Shown here: positions 16,704 through 25,426 of the stretch, one piece after another
Layout: each line of letters opens with the position of its first letter
How positions within the stretch are numbered: position 1 is the stretch's first letter
NCBI RefSeq assembly: GCF_014206815.1
Contig: NZ_JACHNP010000001.1
Location: forward strand, 1,640,456 to 1,704,455
Source: Xanthomonas sp. F10
Lineage (GTDB): Bacteria; Pseudomonadota; Gammaproteobacteria; Xanthomonadales; Xanthomonadaceae
DNA: 64,000 nucleotides
Direction of reading: 5' to 3'
Translations under genes and position numbers: made by a program
Notes under the pieces: model-generated
Told to the model about the DNA's origin: nothing
The model's input: the letters and a program-made list of their open reading frames with translations, nothing else
Databases searched by the model: none

Positions 16704-17852
16704 CTACAGCGCGCGAAGTCGTTCGATCGCCGCATCCAGCGTCGCCTCGTTCTTGGCGAAGCACAGCCGCGCCAGGCGCTGGGCGGGCGGCGGGTCCTGG
16801 TAGAACGGCGACAGCGGGATCGCCGCCACGCCCTTCTCGACGGTCAGCCACTTCACGAACTCGGTGTCGGGCAGGTCGCTGACCGCCGAATAGTCCACCA
16901 GCTGGAAGTAGCCGCCGGGCACCGGCAGCGGCTTCAATCGGGTGCCCAGCAGCTGCTCGCGGAAACGGTCGCGCTTGGCCTGGTAGAACGCGCCGAGCTG
17001 CTCGTCGTGCTCGGGCTGCTCGCGGATCATTGCGGCGAAGGCGTGCTGGGCCGGGCCGAAGCTGGTGAAGGTGTTGTACTGGTGGACCTTGCGGAACTCG
17101 GCGCTAAGTGCCGGCGGCGCGATCGCGTAGCCGATCTTCCAACCGGTGCAGTGATAGGTCTTGCCGAAGCTGGAGACGACGAAGGCGCGCTCGCGCAGTT
17201 CCGGCCAGCGCAGCACCGACTCGTGGCGGCGGCCGTCGAACACGATGTGCTCGTAGACCTCGTCGGAGACCAGGAAGATGTCATTGCCGCGCAGCAGCTC
17301 GGCCACCGCCTGCAGGTCGTCGGCGCCGAACATCGCCCCGGACGGGTTGTGCGGGCTGTTGAGCATCAGCACGCGGGTGCGCGGGGTGATCGCCGCGCGC
17401 ACGCGCTCCCAGTCCACGGCGAAGCTCTGCGGGTCCAGCGGCACGTGCACCGCCCGCGCGCCGGCCAGGTCGATCGCCGGCTCGTAGCTGTCGTAGGCCG
17501 GATCCAGCACGATCACTTCCTCGCCCGGGCGCACCACGGCGTGGATGGCGTTGAACAGCGCCTCGGTGGCGCCACTAGTGACGGTGACCTCGGTGTCGGC
17601 ATCGACCTGGGCGCCGTAGCAGCGCAGCGCCTTCTCGGCGATCGCCTGGCGCAGCGCCGGCACGCCGGTCATCGGCGGGTACTGGTTGTGGCCGTCGCGC
17701 ATGGCCTGGTCCAGCGCCTCGATCAGCCGCAGCGGCACCGGGAAGTCGGGAAAACCCTGGCCCAGGTTGACCGCGCCATGCTCGGCGGCCAGTTGCGACA
17801 TCACGGTGAAGATGGTGGTGCCCACCTTGGGCAGCTTGGTCTGCGGATGCAT
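16704..17852 (-). CDS. ybdL: PLP-dependent aminotransferase, methionine/glutamine transaminase type (YbdL-like)
   Basis: A 382-residue fold-type I aminotransferase. Family landmarks are [10 protein letters not shown] near the N-terminus, [24 protein letters not shown] and the PLP-binding Lys in [16 protein letters not shown]. It matches E. coli YbdL and kynurenine/glutamine transaminases, which use methionine, glutamine, His or Phe as amino donors. Upstream in-frame codons lack similarity, so the start [15 protein letters not shown] was chosen. With the nearby omega-amidase it fits the glutamine transaminase-omega-amidase pathway, in which the amidase pulls an otherwise reversible transamination forward. 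Confidence 0.88.
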   Translation of the reverse strand: MHPQTKLPKVGTTIFTVMSQLAAEHGAVNLGQGFPDFPVPLRLIEALDQAMRDGHNQYPPMTGVPALRQAIAEKALRCYGAQVDADTEVTVTSGATEALFNAIHAVVRPGEEVIVLDPAYDSYEPAIDLAGARAVHVPLDPQSFAVDWERVRAAITPRTRVLMLNSPHNPSGAMFGADDLQAVAELLRGNDIFLVSDEVYEHIVFDGRRHESVLRWPELRERAFVVSSFGKTYHCTGWKIGYAIAPPALSAEFRKVHQYNTFTSFGPAQHAFAAMIREQPEHDEQLGAFYQAKRDRFREQLLGTRLKPLPVPGGYFQLVDYSAVSDLPDTEFVKWLTVEKGVAAIPLSPFYQDPPPAQRLARLCFAKNEATLDAAIERLRAL

Positions 17853-18000
17853 GCGGGGGATCTGCGGGCAGCGGGAAAACGCCGAGTGTACGCAAAGCCG
17901 CTTGCCGGCGATGCGCCATGCCCCGCCGCTCGCCTGCAACAGCGCACGCGCATCGCCGCGTGTGGCCGCCGCCGGCATCCGCCGGACGCCCGCATGCCGA

Positions 18001-18006
18001 TACAAT
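18001..18006 (+). promoter_or_regulatory. Candidate -10 element for the ccm operon
   Basis: TACAAT followed by GCGCGCC, 52 bases before the ccmA start. No convincing -35 is seen, so confidence is low. Confidence 0.4.
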
Positions 18007-18058
18007 GCGCGCCTTCCCTTGCCGCCCACCGCCGCGCCATCCGCCGCGGCCTTCGCCG

Positions 18059-18706
18059 ATGACCGATCCGCTGTACACCCCGCCGCCGCTGCTGGCCGCG
18101 CACGGGCTCACGTTCGCCCGCGACGACGCGGCGGTGTTCGGTCCGCTGGATTTCCACCTGGATGCCGGCGAGGCGTTGCTGGTGCAGGGCGACAACGGCG
18201 CCGGCAAGACCACCCTGCTGCGGGTGCTGGTCGGCCTGCTGCGCGCCGAGGCCGGGCGCATCGAGATCGACGGCCATCCGGTGCGGCGCGGCGACCGCGC
18301 CCGCTTCATGGCCTACCTGGGCCACCTGGGCGCGCTGAAGGCCGACCTGAGCACCCTGGAGAACCTGCACTACCTGTGCGGCCTGCAGGGGCGCCGGGCC
18401 AAGCAGATGCCCGGCAGCGCGCTGGCCATCGTCGGCCTGGCCGGCTACGAGGACACCCTGGTGCGGCAGTTGTCGGCCGGGCAGAAGAAGCGCCTGGCGC
18501 TGGCGCGGATGTGGCTGTCGCCGGCGCCGCTGTGGCTGCTCGACGAGCCCTACGCCAACCTCGACCTGGACGGTATCACCCTGGTCAACCGCATGATCGC
18601 CGCACACCTGCGCAGCGGCGGCGCGGCCCTGGTCACCACCCATGGCGCCTATGCCGCGCCGCCGGTGCGCACCCGCATGCTGACCTTGAGCGGAGTCACC
18701 GCATGA
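18059..18706 (+). CDS. ccmA: Heme exporter ATP-binding protein CcmA
   Basis: ATPase of the CcmABCD complex that frees holo-CcmE during cytochrome c maturation. At 215 residues it is the normal length. Walker A is [14 protein letters not shown] (about residues 44-57), the ABC signature is [14 protein letters not shown] and Walker B is [12 protein letters not shown]. The start [10 protein letters not shown] follows a GC-rich leader that does not look coded. It is the first gene of ccmABCDEFGHI and overlaps ccmB by an ATGA. Confidence 0.96.
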   Translation: MTDPLYTPPPLLAAHGLTFARDDAAVFGPLDFHLDAGEALLVQGDNGAGKTTLLRVLVGLLRAEAGRIEIDGHPVRRGDRARFMAYLGHLGALKADLSTLENLHYLCGLQGRRAKQMPGSALAIVGLAGYEDTLVRQLSAGQKKRLALARMWLSPAPLWLLDEPYANLDLDGITLVNRMIAAHLRSGGAALVTTHGAYAAPPVRTRMLTLSGVTA

Positions 18707-19398
18707 GCCTGGCCACGCCGGTTCCTTCCCTCTGGCAGGCCACCCGTGCGCTGCTGGTGCGCGACCTGCGGCTGCTGTGGCGGCGCCGCGGCGACGCGTT
18801 GCAGCCGGCGCTGTTCGCCCTGCTGATCGTGGCCCTGTTCGCGCTGGCGCTGGGCAACCAGCCGCGCCTGCTCGGCGAGGTGGCCGGTGCCGCGCTGTGG
18901 CTGGCGGTGCTGCTGGCCGGCCTGCTGGCGCTGGACAGCCTGTTCCGCAGCGATGCCGAGGACGGTTCGCTGGAGCAATGGCTGCTGGCGCCGGTGCCGC
19001 TGGCCTGGCTGGTGCTGGTAAGAGTGCTGCTGCACTGGGTCACCACCGCCTTGCCGCTGATCGTGGCCGCGCCGCTGCTCGGCGAATTGCTGCACCTGCC
19101 GCATGACCGCATGCCGGTGCTGCTGGCATCGTTGGCGCTGGGGACCCCGCTGCTGAGCCTGCTCGGTGCGGTGGTCGCGGCGCTGACGGTGGGCATGAAG
19201 CGCGCCGGCATCCTGGTCGCGCTGTTGGCCTTGCCGCTGTACGTGCCGGTGCTGGTGTTCGGCGCCGGCAGCGTGGCGGCGGCAGCGCAAGGCCTGGACC
19301 CGGCCGGCGGCCTGCTGTTGCTGGCCGCGGGCCTGGTGGCGGGCCTGGTGCTGGCACCGCTGGCGGCGGCCGCGGCGATCCGCATCTCGCTGAGCTGA
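18703..19398 (+). CDS. ccmB: Heme exporter membrane protein CcmB
   Basis: Integral membrane subunit of the CcmABCD complex, 231 residues with six predicted spans and the polar [18 protein letters not shown]-terminus typical of CcmB. The family segment [17 protein letters not shown] is present at about residues 83-99. It overlaps ccmA and is followed by 105 bases before ccmC, the only sizeable gap in the first half of the operon. Confidence 0.95.
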   Translation: MSLATPVPSLWQATRALLVRDLRLLWRRRGDALQPALFALLIVALFALALGNQPRLLGEVAGAALWLAVLLAGLLALDSLFRSDAEDGSLEQWLLAPVPLAWLVLVRVLLHWVTTALPLIVAAPLLGELLHLPHDRMPVLLASLALGTPLLSLLGAVVAALTVGMKRAGILVALLALPLYVPVLVFGAGSVAAAAQGLDPAGGLLLLAAGLVAGLVLAPLAAAAAIRISLS

Positions 19399-19490
19399 GC
19401 CGTTGGCGCAGCGGCTCCCGTCGCACCCTGCAAGCACAGTACTCCATCGCCGTTCCGTCGTTGTCGCATCGAAGCCCGCCTCTCGCCAGC

Positions 19491-19496
19491 TAGAAT
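19491..19496 (+). promoter_or_regulatory. Candidate -10 element placing ccmC transcription at its start codon
   Basis: TAGAAT ends 7 bases before the ccmC ATG, so a transcript from it would start at or next to the start codon and be leaderless. The same arrangement is seen before the MetX-family gene. Confidence 0.4.
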
Positions 19497-19503
19497 CGTC
19501 CGC

Positions 19504-20253
19504 ATGGCCTCTCTCGTCCGCTGGTTCCACCAACTCGGTTCGCCGCCGACCTTCGATCGCTTCGCGGCGCGCTGGACCCCGTGGTGCTACCTGGCGGCGC
19601 TGCTGCTGGCCGGCGTGGGCATCTGGCAGGCGCTGTTCGTGGTGCCGGCCGACCGCCTGCAGAGTGACGCCTTCCGCATCCTCTACATCCACGTGCCCAG
19701 CGCCTGGATGAGCCTGTTCGTGTTCGGCCTGATGGCCGTGTATGCGGCCATCGCCCAGGTCTGGCGGATCAAGCTGTGCGAGATCCTGGCGATGGCCTGC
19801 GCGCCGATCGGCGCCGCCTTCACCCTCATCACCCTGCTGACCGGCAGCATCTGGGGCAAGCCGATGTGGGGCGCCTGGTGGGACTGGGACCCGCGCCTGA
19901 CCACCGAACTGATCCTGCTGTTCCTGTACATCGGCGTGATGGGCCTGTACCTGGCCATCGAGGACCGGCGCACCGCGGCGCGCGCGGCCGGGTTGCTGGC
20001 CATCGTCGGCGTGGTGCTGCTGCCGGTGATCCGCTATTCGGTGGTGTGGTGGAACTCGCTGCACCAGGGCCAGACCATCCGCCTGTTCGGCCAGTCCAGC
20101 ATGGACCCGAGCATGCTGCCGCCGCTGTGGTTGATGGTGGCCGCGACCAAGTTCTGGTTCGCCGGCTCGCTGCTGGCGCGCGCACGCGCCGACAACCTGC
20201 GCCGCGAGGCGGGCAAGGACTGGGTGACGCAGCTGGCGGAGGCGCGCGGATGA
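19504..20253 (+). CDS. ccmC: Heme handling protein CcmC
   Basis: A 249-residue membrane protein that loads heme onto CcmE. Six spans are predicted, and the periplasmic tryptophan-rich heme-handling signature appears as [15 protein letters not shown] (about residues 122-136), flanked by the conserved His ligands in YIHVPSAWM and WNSLHQGQT. No Shine-Dalgarno sequence stands out before the ATG, in line with a possible leaderless start. It overlaps ccmD by 4 bases. Confidence 0.96.
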   Translation: MASLVRWFHQLGSPPTFDRFAARWTPWCYLAALLLAGVGIWQALFVVPADRLQSDAFRILYIHVPSAWMSLFVFGLMAVYAAIAQVWRIKLCEILAMACAPIGAAFTLITLLTGSIWGKPMWGAWWDWDPRLTTELILLFLYIGVMGLYLAIEDRRTAARAAGLLAIVGVVLLPVIRYSVVWWNSLHQGQTIRLFGQSSMDPSMLPPLWLMVAATKFWFAGSLLARARADNLRREAGKDWVTQLAEARG

Positions 20254-20426
20254 ACTACCTGCCGTATGTGGCCGGGGCCTATGCGGTGTTCGCCGGGGTG
20301 CTGCTGGCCGATTTCGTGCTGGCGCGGCTGCAGGTGCGCAACGCCTTGCGCGCGGCGCGGCTGCGCGCGCAGCGCAAGCGCCAGGCCAAGGCCGAACCAG
20401 CGCCGCCGCTGGAGTTGAGCCGATGA
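20250..20426 (+). CDS. ccmD: Heme exporter accessory protein CcmD
   Basis: A 58-residue protein with one membrane span ([20 protein letters not shown]) followed by a strongly basic cytoplasmic tail, exactly the CcmD pattern. CcmD stabilises the CcmABC-CcmE complex. Its start overlaps the ccmC stop and its stop overlaps the ccmE start, both as ATGA. Confidence 0.92.
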   Translation: MNYLPYVAGAYAVFAGVLLADFVLARLQVRNALRAARLRAQRKRQAKAEPAPPLELSR

Positions 20427-20872
20427 ACCCGCAGCGCAAGCGCCGCCTGCTGTGGCTGATGCTGCTGGTGCTGGCCGCCGGCCTCACCACCACGCTGGTG
20501 GCGATGGCGCTGCAGCGCAATACCGCGTACCTGTACACCCCGGCCGAGGTGCTGTCCGGCAAGACCGGCGCGCACGCGCGTTTCCGCCTCGGCGGCATGG
20601 TCGAGAAAGGCTCGTTCCAGCGTGCGCCCGGCGCGCTGCAGTCGCACTTCCGCGTCACCGACGGCGACGCGCAACTGACCGTGCGCTACGACCGCATCCT
20701 GCCCGACCTGTTCCGCGAGGGCCAGGCGGTGGTGGCCACCGGCAGCATGCACGACGGCGTGTTCGTCGCCGAGGACGTGTTGGCCAAGCACGACGAGACC
20801 TACATGCCGAAGGAACTGGCGGACAAGATGGGGGAAGCGCACGGGAAGCATCGGGTGGGGGGCATGCAGTGA
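20423..20872 (+). CDS. ccmE: Periplasmic heme chaperone CcmE
   Basis: Membrane-anchored heme chaperone of 149 residues. After the N-terminal anchor ([20 protein letters not shown]) the OB-fold domain carries the heme-attaching His123 in [13 protein letters not shown], with the conserved Tyr127. It passes heme from CcmC to the CcmFH lyase. A 210-base gap with an inverted repeat array separates it from ccmF, breaking the otherwise gap-free operon. Confidence 0.96.
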   Translation: MNPQRKRRLLWLMLLVLAAGLTTTLVAMALQRNTAYLYTPAEVLSGKTGAHARFRLGGMVEKGSFQRAPGALQSHFRVTDGDAQLTVRYDRILPDLFREGQAVVATGSMHDGVFVAEDVLAKHDETYMPKELADKMGEAHGKHRVGGMQ

Positions 20873-20885
20873 TGCGATCGCATCT

Positions 20886-21075
20886 GGACCCGGGACCCGG
20901 GACCCGGGACCCGGGAAAGCGGTTGCACGGCGTCTGCAATTTGTCGGCGCGTCCATGCATCGGAACTGGCATCGTTCGTTTCTGCTTTGTCCGGAGACCG
21001 CTCCGCTCCGCGCTTAACCTAAAGACCTCGCATCTGCGCTCTTCCGGGCCCCGGGCCCCGGGTGCCGGGTCCCGG
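20886..21075. repeat. Inverted pair of heptamer arrays (GGGACCC class) between ccmE and ccmF
   Basis: The left array (20,886-20,916) holds four tandem GGGACCC-type heptamers. The right array (21,044-21,075) carries the complementary-strand type, GGGCCCC/GGGTCCC. About 127 bases separate them. The arms could fold into a long GC-rich hairpin inside the ccm transcript. The same design recurs at 50,610-50,755, 53,642-53,731 and 59,735-59,859. Confidence 0.85.
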
Positions 21076-21082
21076 CCACACC

Positions 21083-23017
21083 ATGCTTCCTGAGCTCGGC
21101 CAACTCCTGCTCATCCTGGCGCTGCTCACCGCGACGCTGCAGGCGGCGCTGCCGCTGGCCGGTGCGCAGCGCGGCGATGCACGCTGGATGGGCGTGGCGC
21201 GGCCGGCGGCGTTCGCGCAACTGGCGCTGGTCGCCGGCGCCTTCGCGATCCTCACGCATGCCTTCGTGACCCAGGATTTCTCGGTGGCCTACGTGGCCGA
21301 GAACTCCAACTCCTTGCTGCCGCTGGTGTACCGCTACTCCGCGGTGTGGGGCGCGCACGAGGGCTCGCTGCTGCTGTGGACGCTGATCCTGGCGCTGTGG
21401 ACCGGCGCGGTGGCGCTGTACTCGCGGCGCCTGCCGGCCCCGGTGGTGGCGCGGGTGATCGGCACCCTGGCGATGGTCAGCGTGGGCTTCCTGGCGTTCC
21501 TGCTGTTCACTTCCAACCCGTTCGCGCGGCTGCTGCCGGCGCCGCTGGAAGGGCGCGATCTCAATCCGCTGCTGCAGGATCCCGGCCTGGTGATCCATCC
21601 GCCGCTGCTGTACGCCGGCTACGTCGGCTTCGCGGTGCCGTTCGCGTTCGCGGTGGCGGCGTTGCTGGACGGCCAGGTGGACGCGCGCTGGCTGCGCTGG
21701 ACGCGGCCATGGACCAACGTGGCCTGGGGCTTTCTGACCATCGGCATCGCCCTCGGCAGCTGGTGGGCGTACTACGAACTGGGCTGGGGCGGCTGGTGGT
21801 TCTGGGACCCGGTGGAGAACGCCAGCTTCATGCCGTGGCTGGCCGGTGCGGCGCTGCTGCATTCGCAGGCGGTCACCGAGAAGCGCGGCAGCTTCGGCGC
21901 CTGGACCCTGCTGCTGGCGATCGCCGCGTTCTCGCTGTCGCTGCTGGGCACCTTCCTGGTCCGCTCGGGCGTGCTGACCAGCGTGCACTCCTTCGCCGCC
22001 GATCCTGCCCGCGGCCTGTTCATCCTGGTGTTCCTGAGCCTGCTGTGCGGCGGCGCACTGCTGCTGTACGCGCTGCGCGGCGGCCGCGTGGCGGCTGCGG
22101 CCGACGAGGCGCGGCAGCGCTTCGCCCCGGCCTCCCGCGAGACCCTGCTGCTGGCCAACAACCTGCTGCTGACCTGCGCCTGCGCCATGGTGCTGCTGGG
22201 CACGCTGTATCCGCTGCTGGCCGATGCGCTGGACCTGGGCAAGCTGTCGGTGGGGCCGCCCTATTTCGGCACCTTGTTCATCGTGCTGATGGCGCCGCTG
22301 GTCGCGCTGTTGCCGTTCGGGCCGCTGACCCGCTGGCAGCGCGAACAGGCATCGCGGCCGCTGGCCCTGCTGGCGCCCTGGGCCGGCTTGGCCCTGATGG
22401 CCGGCGCGATCGGTTTCTTCCTGGCACCGCAGGGCGCGTGGAAGACCGCCGCCGGCGTCGCCGCCGCCACCTGGGTGCTGCTGGGCACCGCGCGTTTCGT
22501 GTGGAGCCGGCGCCAGCTAAAGGGCAGCCGCTTCACCGCCGAAATGCTGGGCATGACCCTGGCCCACACCGGCATCGCGGTGTTCCTGGCCGGCGCGCTG
22601 CTGGTCGAGGCGCTGGAGCAGCAGCGCGAGGTGGCGCTGGCGCCCGGGCAGCACCTTGACCTGGGCCGCTACCGTTTCGAGCTGCAGGGCCTGGACCAGC
22701 GCAAGGGCCCCAACTACGTGGCCGAACGCGCACACGTGCAGGTGCTGCGCGACGATCGCCCGCTGGCGCTGCTGCACCCGGAAAAGCGCCTGTACGCCAG
22801 CGGCGGCCAGAACATGACCGAGGCCGGCATCCACCCCGGCCTGTTCGGCGACGTCTACGTCGCCCTCGGCGAGCCGCTGGGCGGCAATGCCTGGGCGATG
22901 CGCGTGCACGTCAAACCTTTCGTGCGCTGGATCTGGCTTGGCGCGGCGCTGATGGCGCTGGGCGGTTTCGTCACCGCCGCCGACCGGCGCTTCCGTCGTT
23001 CTCCGGAGACCCCCTGA
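21083..23017 (+). CDS. ccmF: Cytochrome c heme lyase subunit CcmF
   Basis: A 644-residue polytopic membrane protein that joins heme to apocytochrome c together with CcmH and CcmI. The tryptophan-rich heme signature is GWGGWWFWDPVENASFMPWL (about residues 233-252), and many spans cover residues 1-500, with a periplasmic domain before the last span. The start MLPELGQLLLILALL was chosen; an ATG 7 codons upstream reads the heptamer repeat and has no family similarity. The stop overlaps ccmG by one base. Confidence 0.96.
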   Translation: MLPELGQLLLILALLTATLQAALPLAGAQRGDARWMGVARPAAFAQLALVAGAFAILTHAFVTQDFSVAYVAENSNSLLPLVYRYSAVWGAHEGSLLLWTLILALWTGAVALYSRRLPAPVVARVIGTLAMVSVGFLAFLLFTSNPFARLLPAPLEGRDLNPLLQDPGLVIHPPLLYAGYVGFAVPFAFAVAALLDGQVDARWLRWTRPWTNVAWGFLTIGIALGSWWAYYELGWGGWWFWDPVENASFMPWLAGAALLHSQAVTEKRGSFGAWTLLLAIAAFSLSLLGTFLVRSGVLTSVHSFAADPARGLFILVFLSLLCGGALLLYALRGGRVAAAADEARQRFAPASRETLLLANNLLLTCACAMVLLGTLYPLLADALDLGKLSVGPPYFGTLFIVLMAPLVALLPFGPLTRWQREQASRPLALLAPWAGLALMAGAIGFFLAPQGAWKTAAGVAAATWVLLGTARFVWSRRQLKGSRFTAEMLGMTLAHTGIAVFLAGALLVEALEQQREVALAPGQHLDLGRYRFELQGLDQRKGPNYVAERAHVQVLRDDRPLALLHPEKRLYASGGQNMTEAGIHPGLFGDVYVALGEPLGGNAWAMRVHVKPFVRWIWLGAALMALGGFVTAADRRFRRSPETP

Positions 23018-23622
23018 TGTCCGCTCCCGCTCCACGTCGCCTGCCGCTGCCCGCCATCCTGCTGGGCGCCCTGTTCTTCCTCGGCCTGCTGGCGTTGATG
23101 GTGTATGCGGTGCAGCGCTCCGGCAGTGCCGACCGCGACGCGCTGCCGTCGGCGCTGATCGGCAAGCCGGCACCGGCGTTCGAACTGCCGCTGCTGCACG
23201 ATGCCTCGATCCGCGTGCGCAGCAGCGAATTGCTCGGCGCGCCGTACGTGCTCAACGTGTGGGGCAGCTGGTGCCCGGCCTGCCGCGAGGAACACCCGGT
23301 GCTGACCCGCTTCGCGCTGAGCAAGCGCGTGCGGGTGATCGGCTACGACTGGAAGGACAACCGCGAGGACGCGCTGCGCTGGCTGGAACAGCTCGGCAAT
23401 CCGTTCCTGGCGGTGCTGTTCGATCCCGAGGGGCGCACCGCGATCGACTGGGGAGTGGCCGCGGCGCCGGAGACCTTCCTGGTCGATGCGCGCGGCGTGG
23501 TGCGCTGGAAGCATGCCGGCCCGCTGACCGACCAGATCATCCGCGACGACCTGCTGCCGGCCTTGCAGCAAGCCGAGCGCGACGCCCCGCCGACGCGGGC
23601 GCAGGGCAAGGCCACGCCATGA
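23017..23622 (+). CDS. ccmG: Thiol:disulfide interchange protein CcmG/DsbE
   Basis: A membrane-tethered thioredoxin of 201 residues that reduces apocytochrome c or CcmH. One N-terminal anchor (ILLGALFFLGLLALMVYAV) is followed by the thioredoxin fold with active-site WCPAC (Cys86 and Cys89). The acidic and GVxxxPETF region expected of CcmG is present as DWGVAAAPETFLVD. It overlaps ccmH by 4 bases. Confidence 0.96.
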   Translation: MSAPAPRRLPLPAILLGALFFLGLLALMVYAVQRSGSADRDALPSALIGKPAPAFELPLLHDASIRVRSSELLGAPYVLNVWGSWCPACREEHPVLTRFALSKRVRVIGYDWKDNREDALRWLEQLGNPFLAVLFDPEGRTAIDWGVAAAPETFLVDARGVVRWKHAGPLTDQIIRDDLLPALQQAERDAPPTRAQGKATP

Positions 23623-24074
23623 GCCGCGGCCGGCGCGCGCTGCGGCTGGGCTTGCTGGCGCTGCTGGCGTGGTCCACGCTGGCCGGCGCCGAGCCGGTGT
23701 CCGATCCGACGCCGCTGGCCTACCGCTCCACCGCCGAGGAAGCGCGCTTCCATGCGCTGACCGCGGAATTGCGTTGCGTGCAATGCCAGAACCAGTCGCT
23801 GGCCGACTCGCACGCGCAGATCGCCATGGACCTGCGCCGCGAAGTGCTGGAGCTCATGCACCAAGGCAAGTCGGATGCGCAGATCAAGCAGTTCCTGGTC
23901 GATCGCTACGGCGAGTTCGTGCTGTACCGGCCGCAGCTGGAAGCACGGACCTGGCTGCTGTGGTTCGGCCCCTTGCTGCTGCTGGCCGGCGGCGCCGTGC
24001 TGCTGATCCGGATGGTGCGGCGGCGCGCACCGGCGGCCACCGCGCTGCCGCTGCAGGACGAACAGGAATGGTGA
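23619..24074 (+). CDS. ccmH: Cytochrome c maturation protein CcmH (N-terminal type)
   Basis: A 151-residue protein with a signal peptide, the redox motif LRCVQCQNQS (Cys53 and Cys56) and one C-terminal membrane span (LLLLAGGAVLLIRMV). It is the short CcmH/CycL that reduces the apocytochrome cysteines; the TPR part found fused in E. coli is a separate gene (ccmI) here. Confidence 0.95.
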   Translation: MSRGRRALRLGLLALLAWSTLAGAEPVSDPTPLAYRSTAEEARFHALTAELRCVQCQNQSLADSHAQIAMDLRREVLELMHQGKSDAQIKQFLVDRYGEFVLYRPQLEARTWLLWFGPLLLLAGGAVLLIRMVRRRAPAATALPLQDEQEW

Positions 24075-24078
24075 GGCG

Positions 24079-25113
24079 ATGCTGAGTTGGGGCATGTCGG
24101 CCGCGGCGGTGGCGCTGGCGGCGCTGGTGTTCGCGGTGGTGTTGTGGCCGCTGCGCAGCCGTGGCCGCAACGGCGCGCTGCTGGCGGTCGCGGTGCTGGC
24201 GCTGGGCGTGGCCACGGCGGCGCTGTACGCCCTGGTCGGCACCCCGCGCGCCCTGCAGGCGCAGAACCGCGAGGCGCCACGCACGCTGGAGGACGGGGTC
24301 AAGCAACTGCAGGCAGCGCTGGCCAAGGATCCGAATCGCGCAGACGGCTGGGCCTTGCTCGGCCGCAGCCAGTTGTCGCTAGGGCACAACGCCGAGGCCG
24401 CGGCCGCGTTCGCGCGTGCGGTGCGCCTGGCGCCGGAGCAGGCGCCGCTGCTGATCGAAGCCGCCGAGGCGCGTGCGTTGGCCAACCCGCAACGGCAATT
24501 CGACGAGCAGGCGCTGGCCTGGCTGCAGCATGCCCTGCAACTGGCGCCAGGCAGCGAACGCGGCGCCTGGTTCCTGGGCATCGCCCAGCGCCAACGCGGC
24601 CAGGACGCCGCCGCGGCCGCCACCTGGGAAGCCCTGTTGCCGCGCGTGGACGCGGCCACCGCCGCGGCGCTGCGGCCGCAGATCGACGCCGCCCGTCTGG
24701 CGGCTGGCCTACCCGCCCTGCCCGCTGCGGCGGCCACCACGGCGCAGGATGCAAAGGCACCGGCGAGCACCGGCCTGACCGTGGCGGTGTCGCTGGATCC
24801 GGCGTTCGCCGCCCGTGTGCGCCTGCGCGGCGACGCCAGCGTGTTCGTGATCGCGCGCGTCCCGGGCGGTCCACCAATGCCGGTGGCGGTGCAGAAGCAT
24901 CCGCTGCAGGCCCTGCCGTTGCGGGTGACGCTGAGCGACGCGGACAGCCCGATGCCCACGCAGAAACTCTCGCAACTGCAGCAGGTGCAGGTGGTCGCCC
25001 GACTGTCGACCAGCGGCAATGCGATGCGCCAGGAGGGCGATTTGGAGTCGGCACCGGTGACGGTGAGCCTGCCGGCGACTGGGCCGGTGGAATTGGTGAT
25101 CGGGAAGCCGTAG
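24079..25113 (+). CDS. ccmI: Cytochrome c biogenesis protein CcmI
   Basis: A 344-residue apocytochrome chaperone. Two N-terminal membrane spans enclose a short cytoplasmic loop (about residues 5-24 and 34-54). A TPR domain follows (WALLGRSQLSLGHNAEAAAA and neighbours, about residues 90-200) and then a C-terminal beta-rich domain (AARVRLRGDASVFVIARVPG onwards). CcmI binds the C-terminal helix of apocytochrome c and hands it to CcmF/H. It is the last gene of the operon and is followed by a REP-like pair. Confidence 0.93.
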   Translation: MLSWGMSAAAVALAALVFAVVLWPLRSRGRNGALLAVAVLALGVATAALYALVGTPRALQAQNREAPRTLEDGVKQLQAALAKDPNRADGWALLGRSQLSLGHNAEAAAAFARAVRLAPEQAPLLIEAAEARALANPQRQFDEQALAWLQHALQLAPGSERGAWFLGIAQRQRGQDAAAAATWEALLPRVDAATAAALRPQIDAARLAAGLPALPAAAATTAQDAKAPASTGLTVAVSLDPAFAARVRLRGDASVFVIARVPGGPPMPVAVQKHPLQALPLRVTLSDADSPMPTQKLSQLQQVQVVARLSTSGNAMRQEGDLESAPVTVSLPATGPVELVIGKP

Positions 25114-25202
25114 CGAACGCATGCGTGCAGGAGCGACCGTGCCTGATCGGGAACGCCCGGTCGCAACTAGGCAAGACGCCAGCAAGAATGCGAAACGTCG
25201 GT

Positions 25203-25267
25203 GTAGGAGCGGCTTCAGCCGCGACGCGCTTTACCAGGAGGCTTGTCGCGGCTGAAGCCGCTCCTAC
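25203..25267. repeat. REP-like inverted pair
   Basis: Two 23-base arms (25,203-25,225 and 25,245-25,267), beginning GTAGGAGCGGCTTC and perfectly complementary, enclose 19 unrelated bases. The same arms occur at 26,718-26,788, with one arm at 15,418. Position just past the ccm operon is typical of REP elements, which fold in RNA and slow 3' decay. Confidence 0.9.
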
Positions 25268-25414
25268 GCGGCAACAGCATGTCGGACTGGATCGCTGCGG
25301 GAAGCGAATGACCAGACGGGCAGTAGATTCGTCCCTGCGTCACTAACGGACGCCATTGCGGCCCGACACGCGCCATCTCGCACCACGCATACGCCGGATG
25401 CGCGATGGCGCAGC

Positions 25415-25420
25415 TAGAAT
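25415..25420 (+). promoter_or_regulatory. Candidate -10 element giving a leaderless MetX-family mRNA
   Basis: TAGAAT ends 6 bases before the ATG of the MetX-family gene, so transcription would begin at or beside the start codon. There is no Shine-Dalgarno sequence in the gap. No good -35 is visible. Confidence 0.45.
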
Positions 25421-25426
25421 CGACGC

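Larger units (their letters stand above)
25114..25426. other. Intergenic region between ccmI and the MetX-family gene
   Basis: This 313-base gap contains the REP-like pair at 25,203-25,267, then a G+C-rich stretch and the candidate -10 element at 25,415-25,420. No small gene is credible here. Confidence 0.6.
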
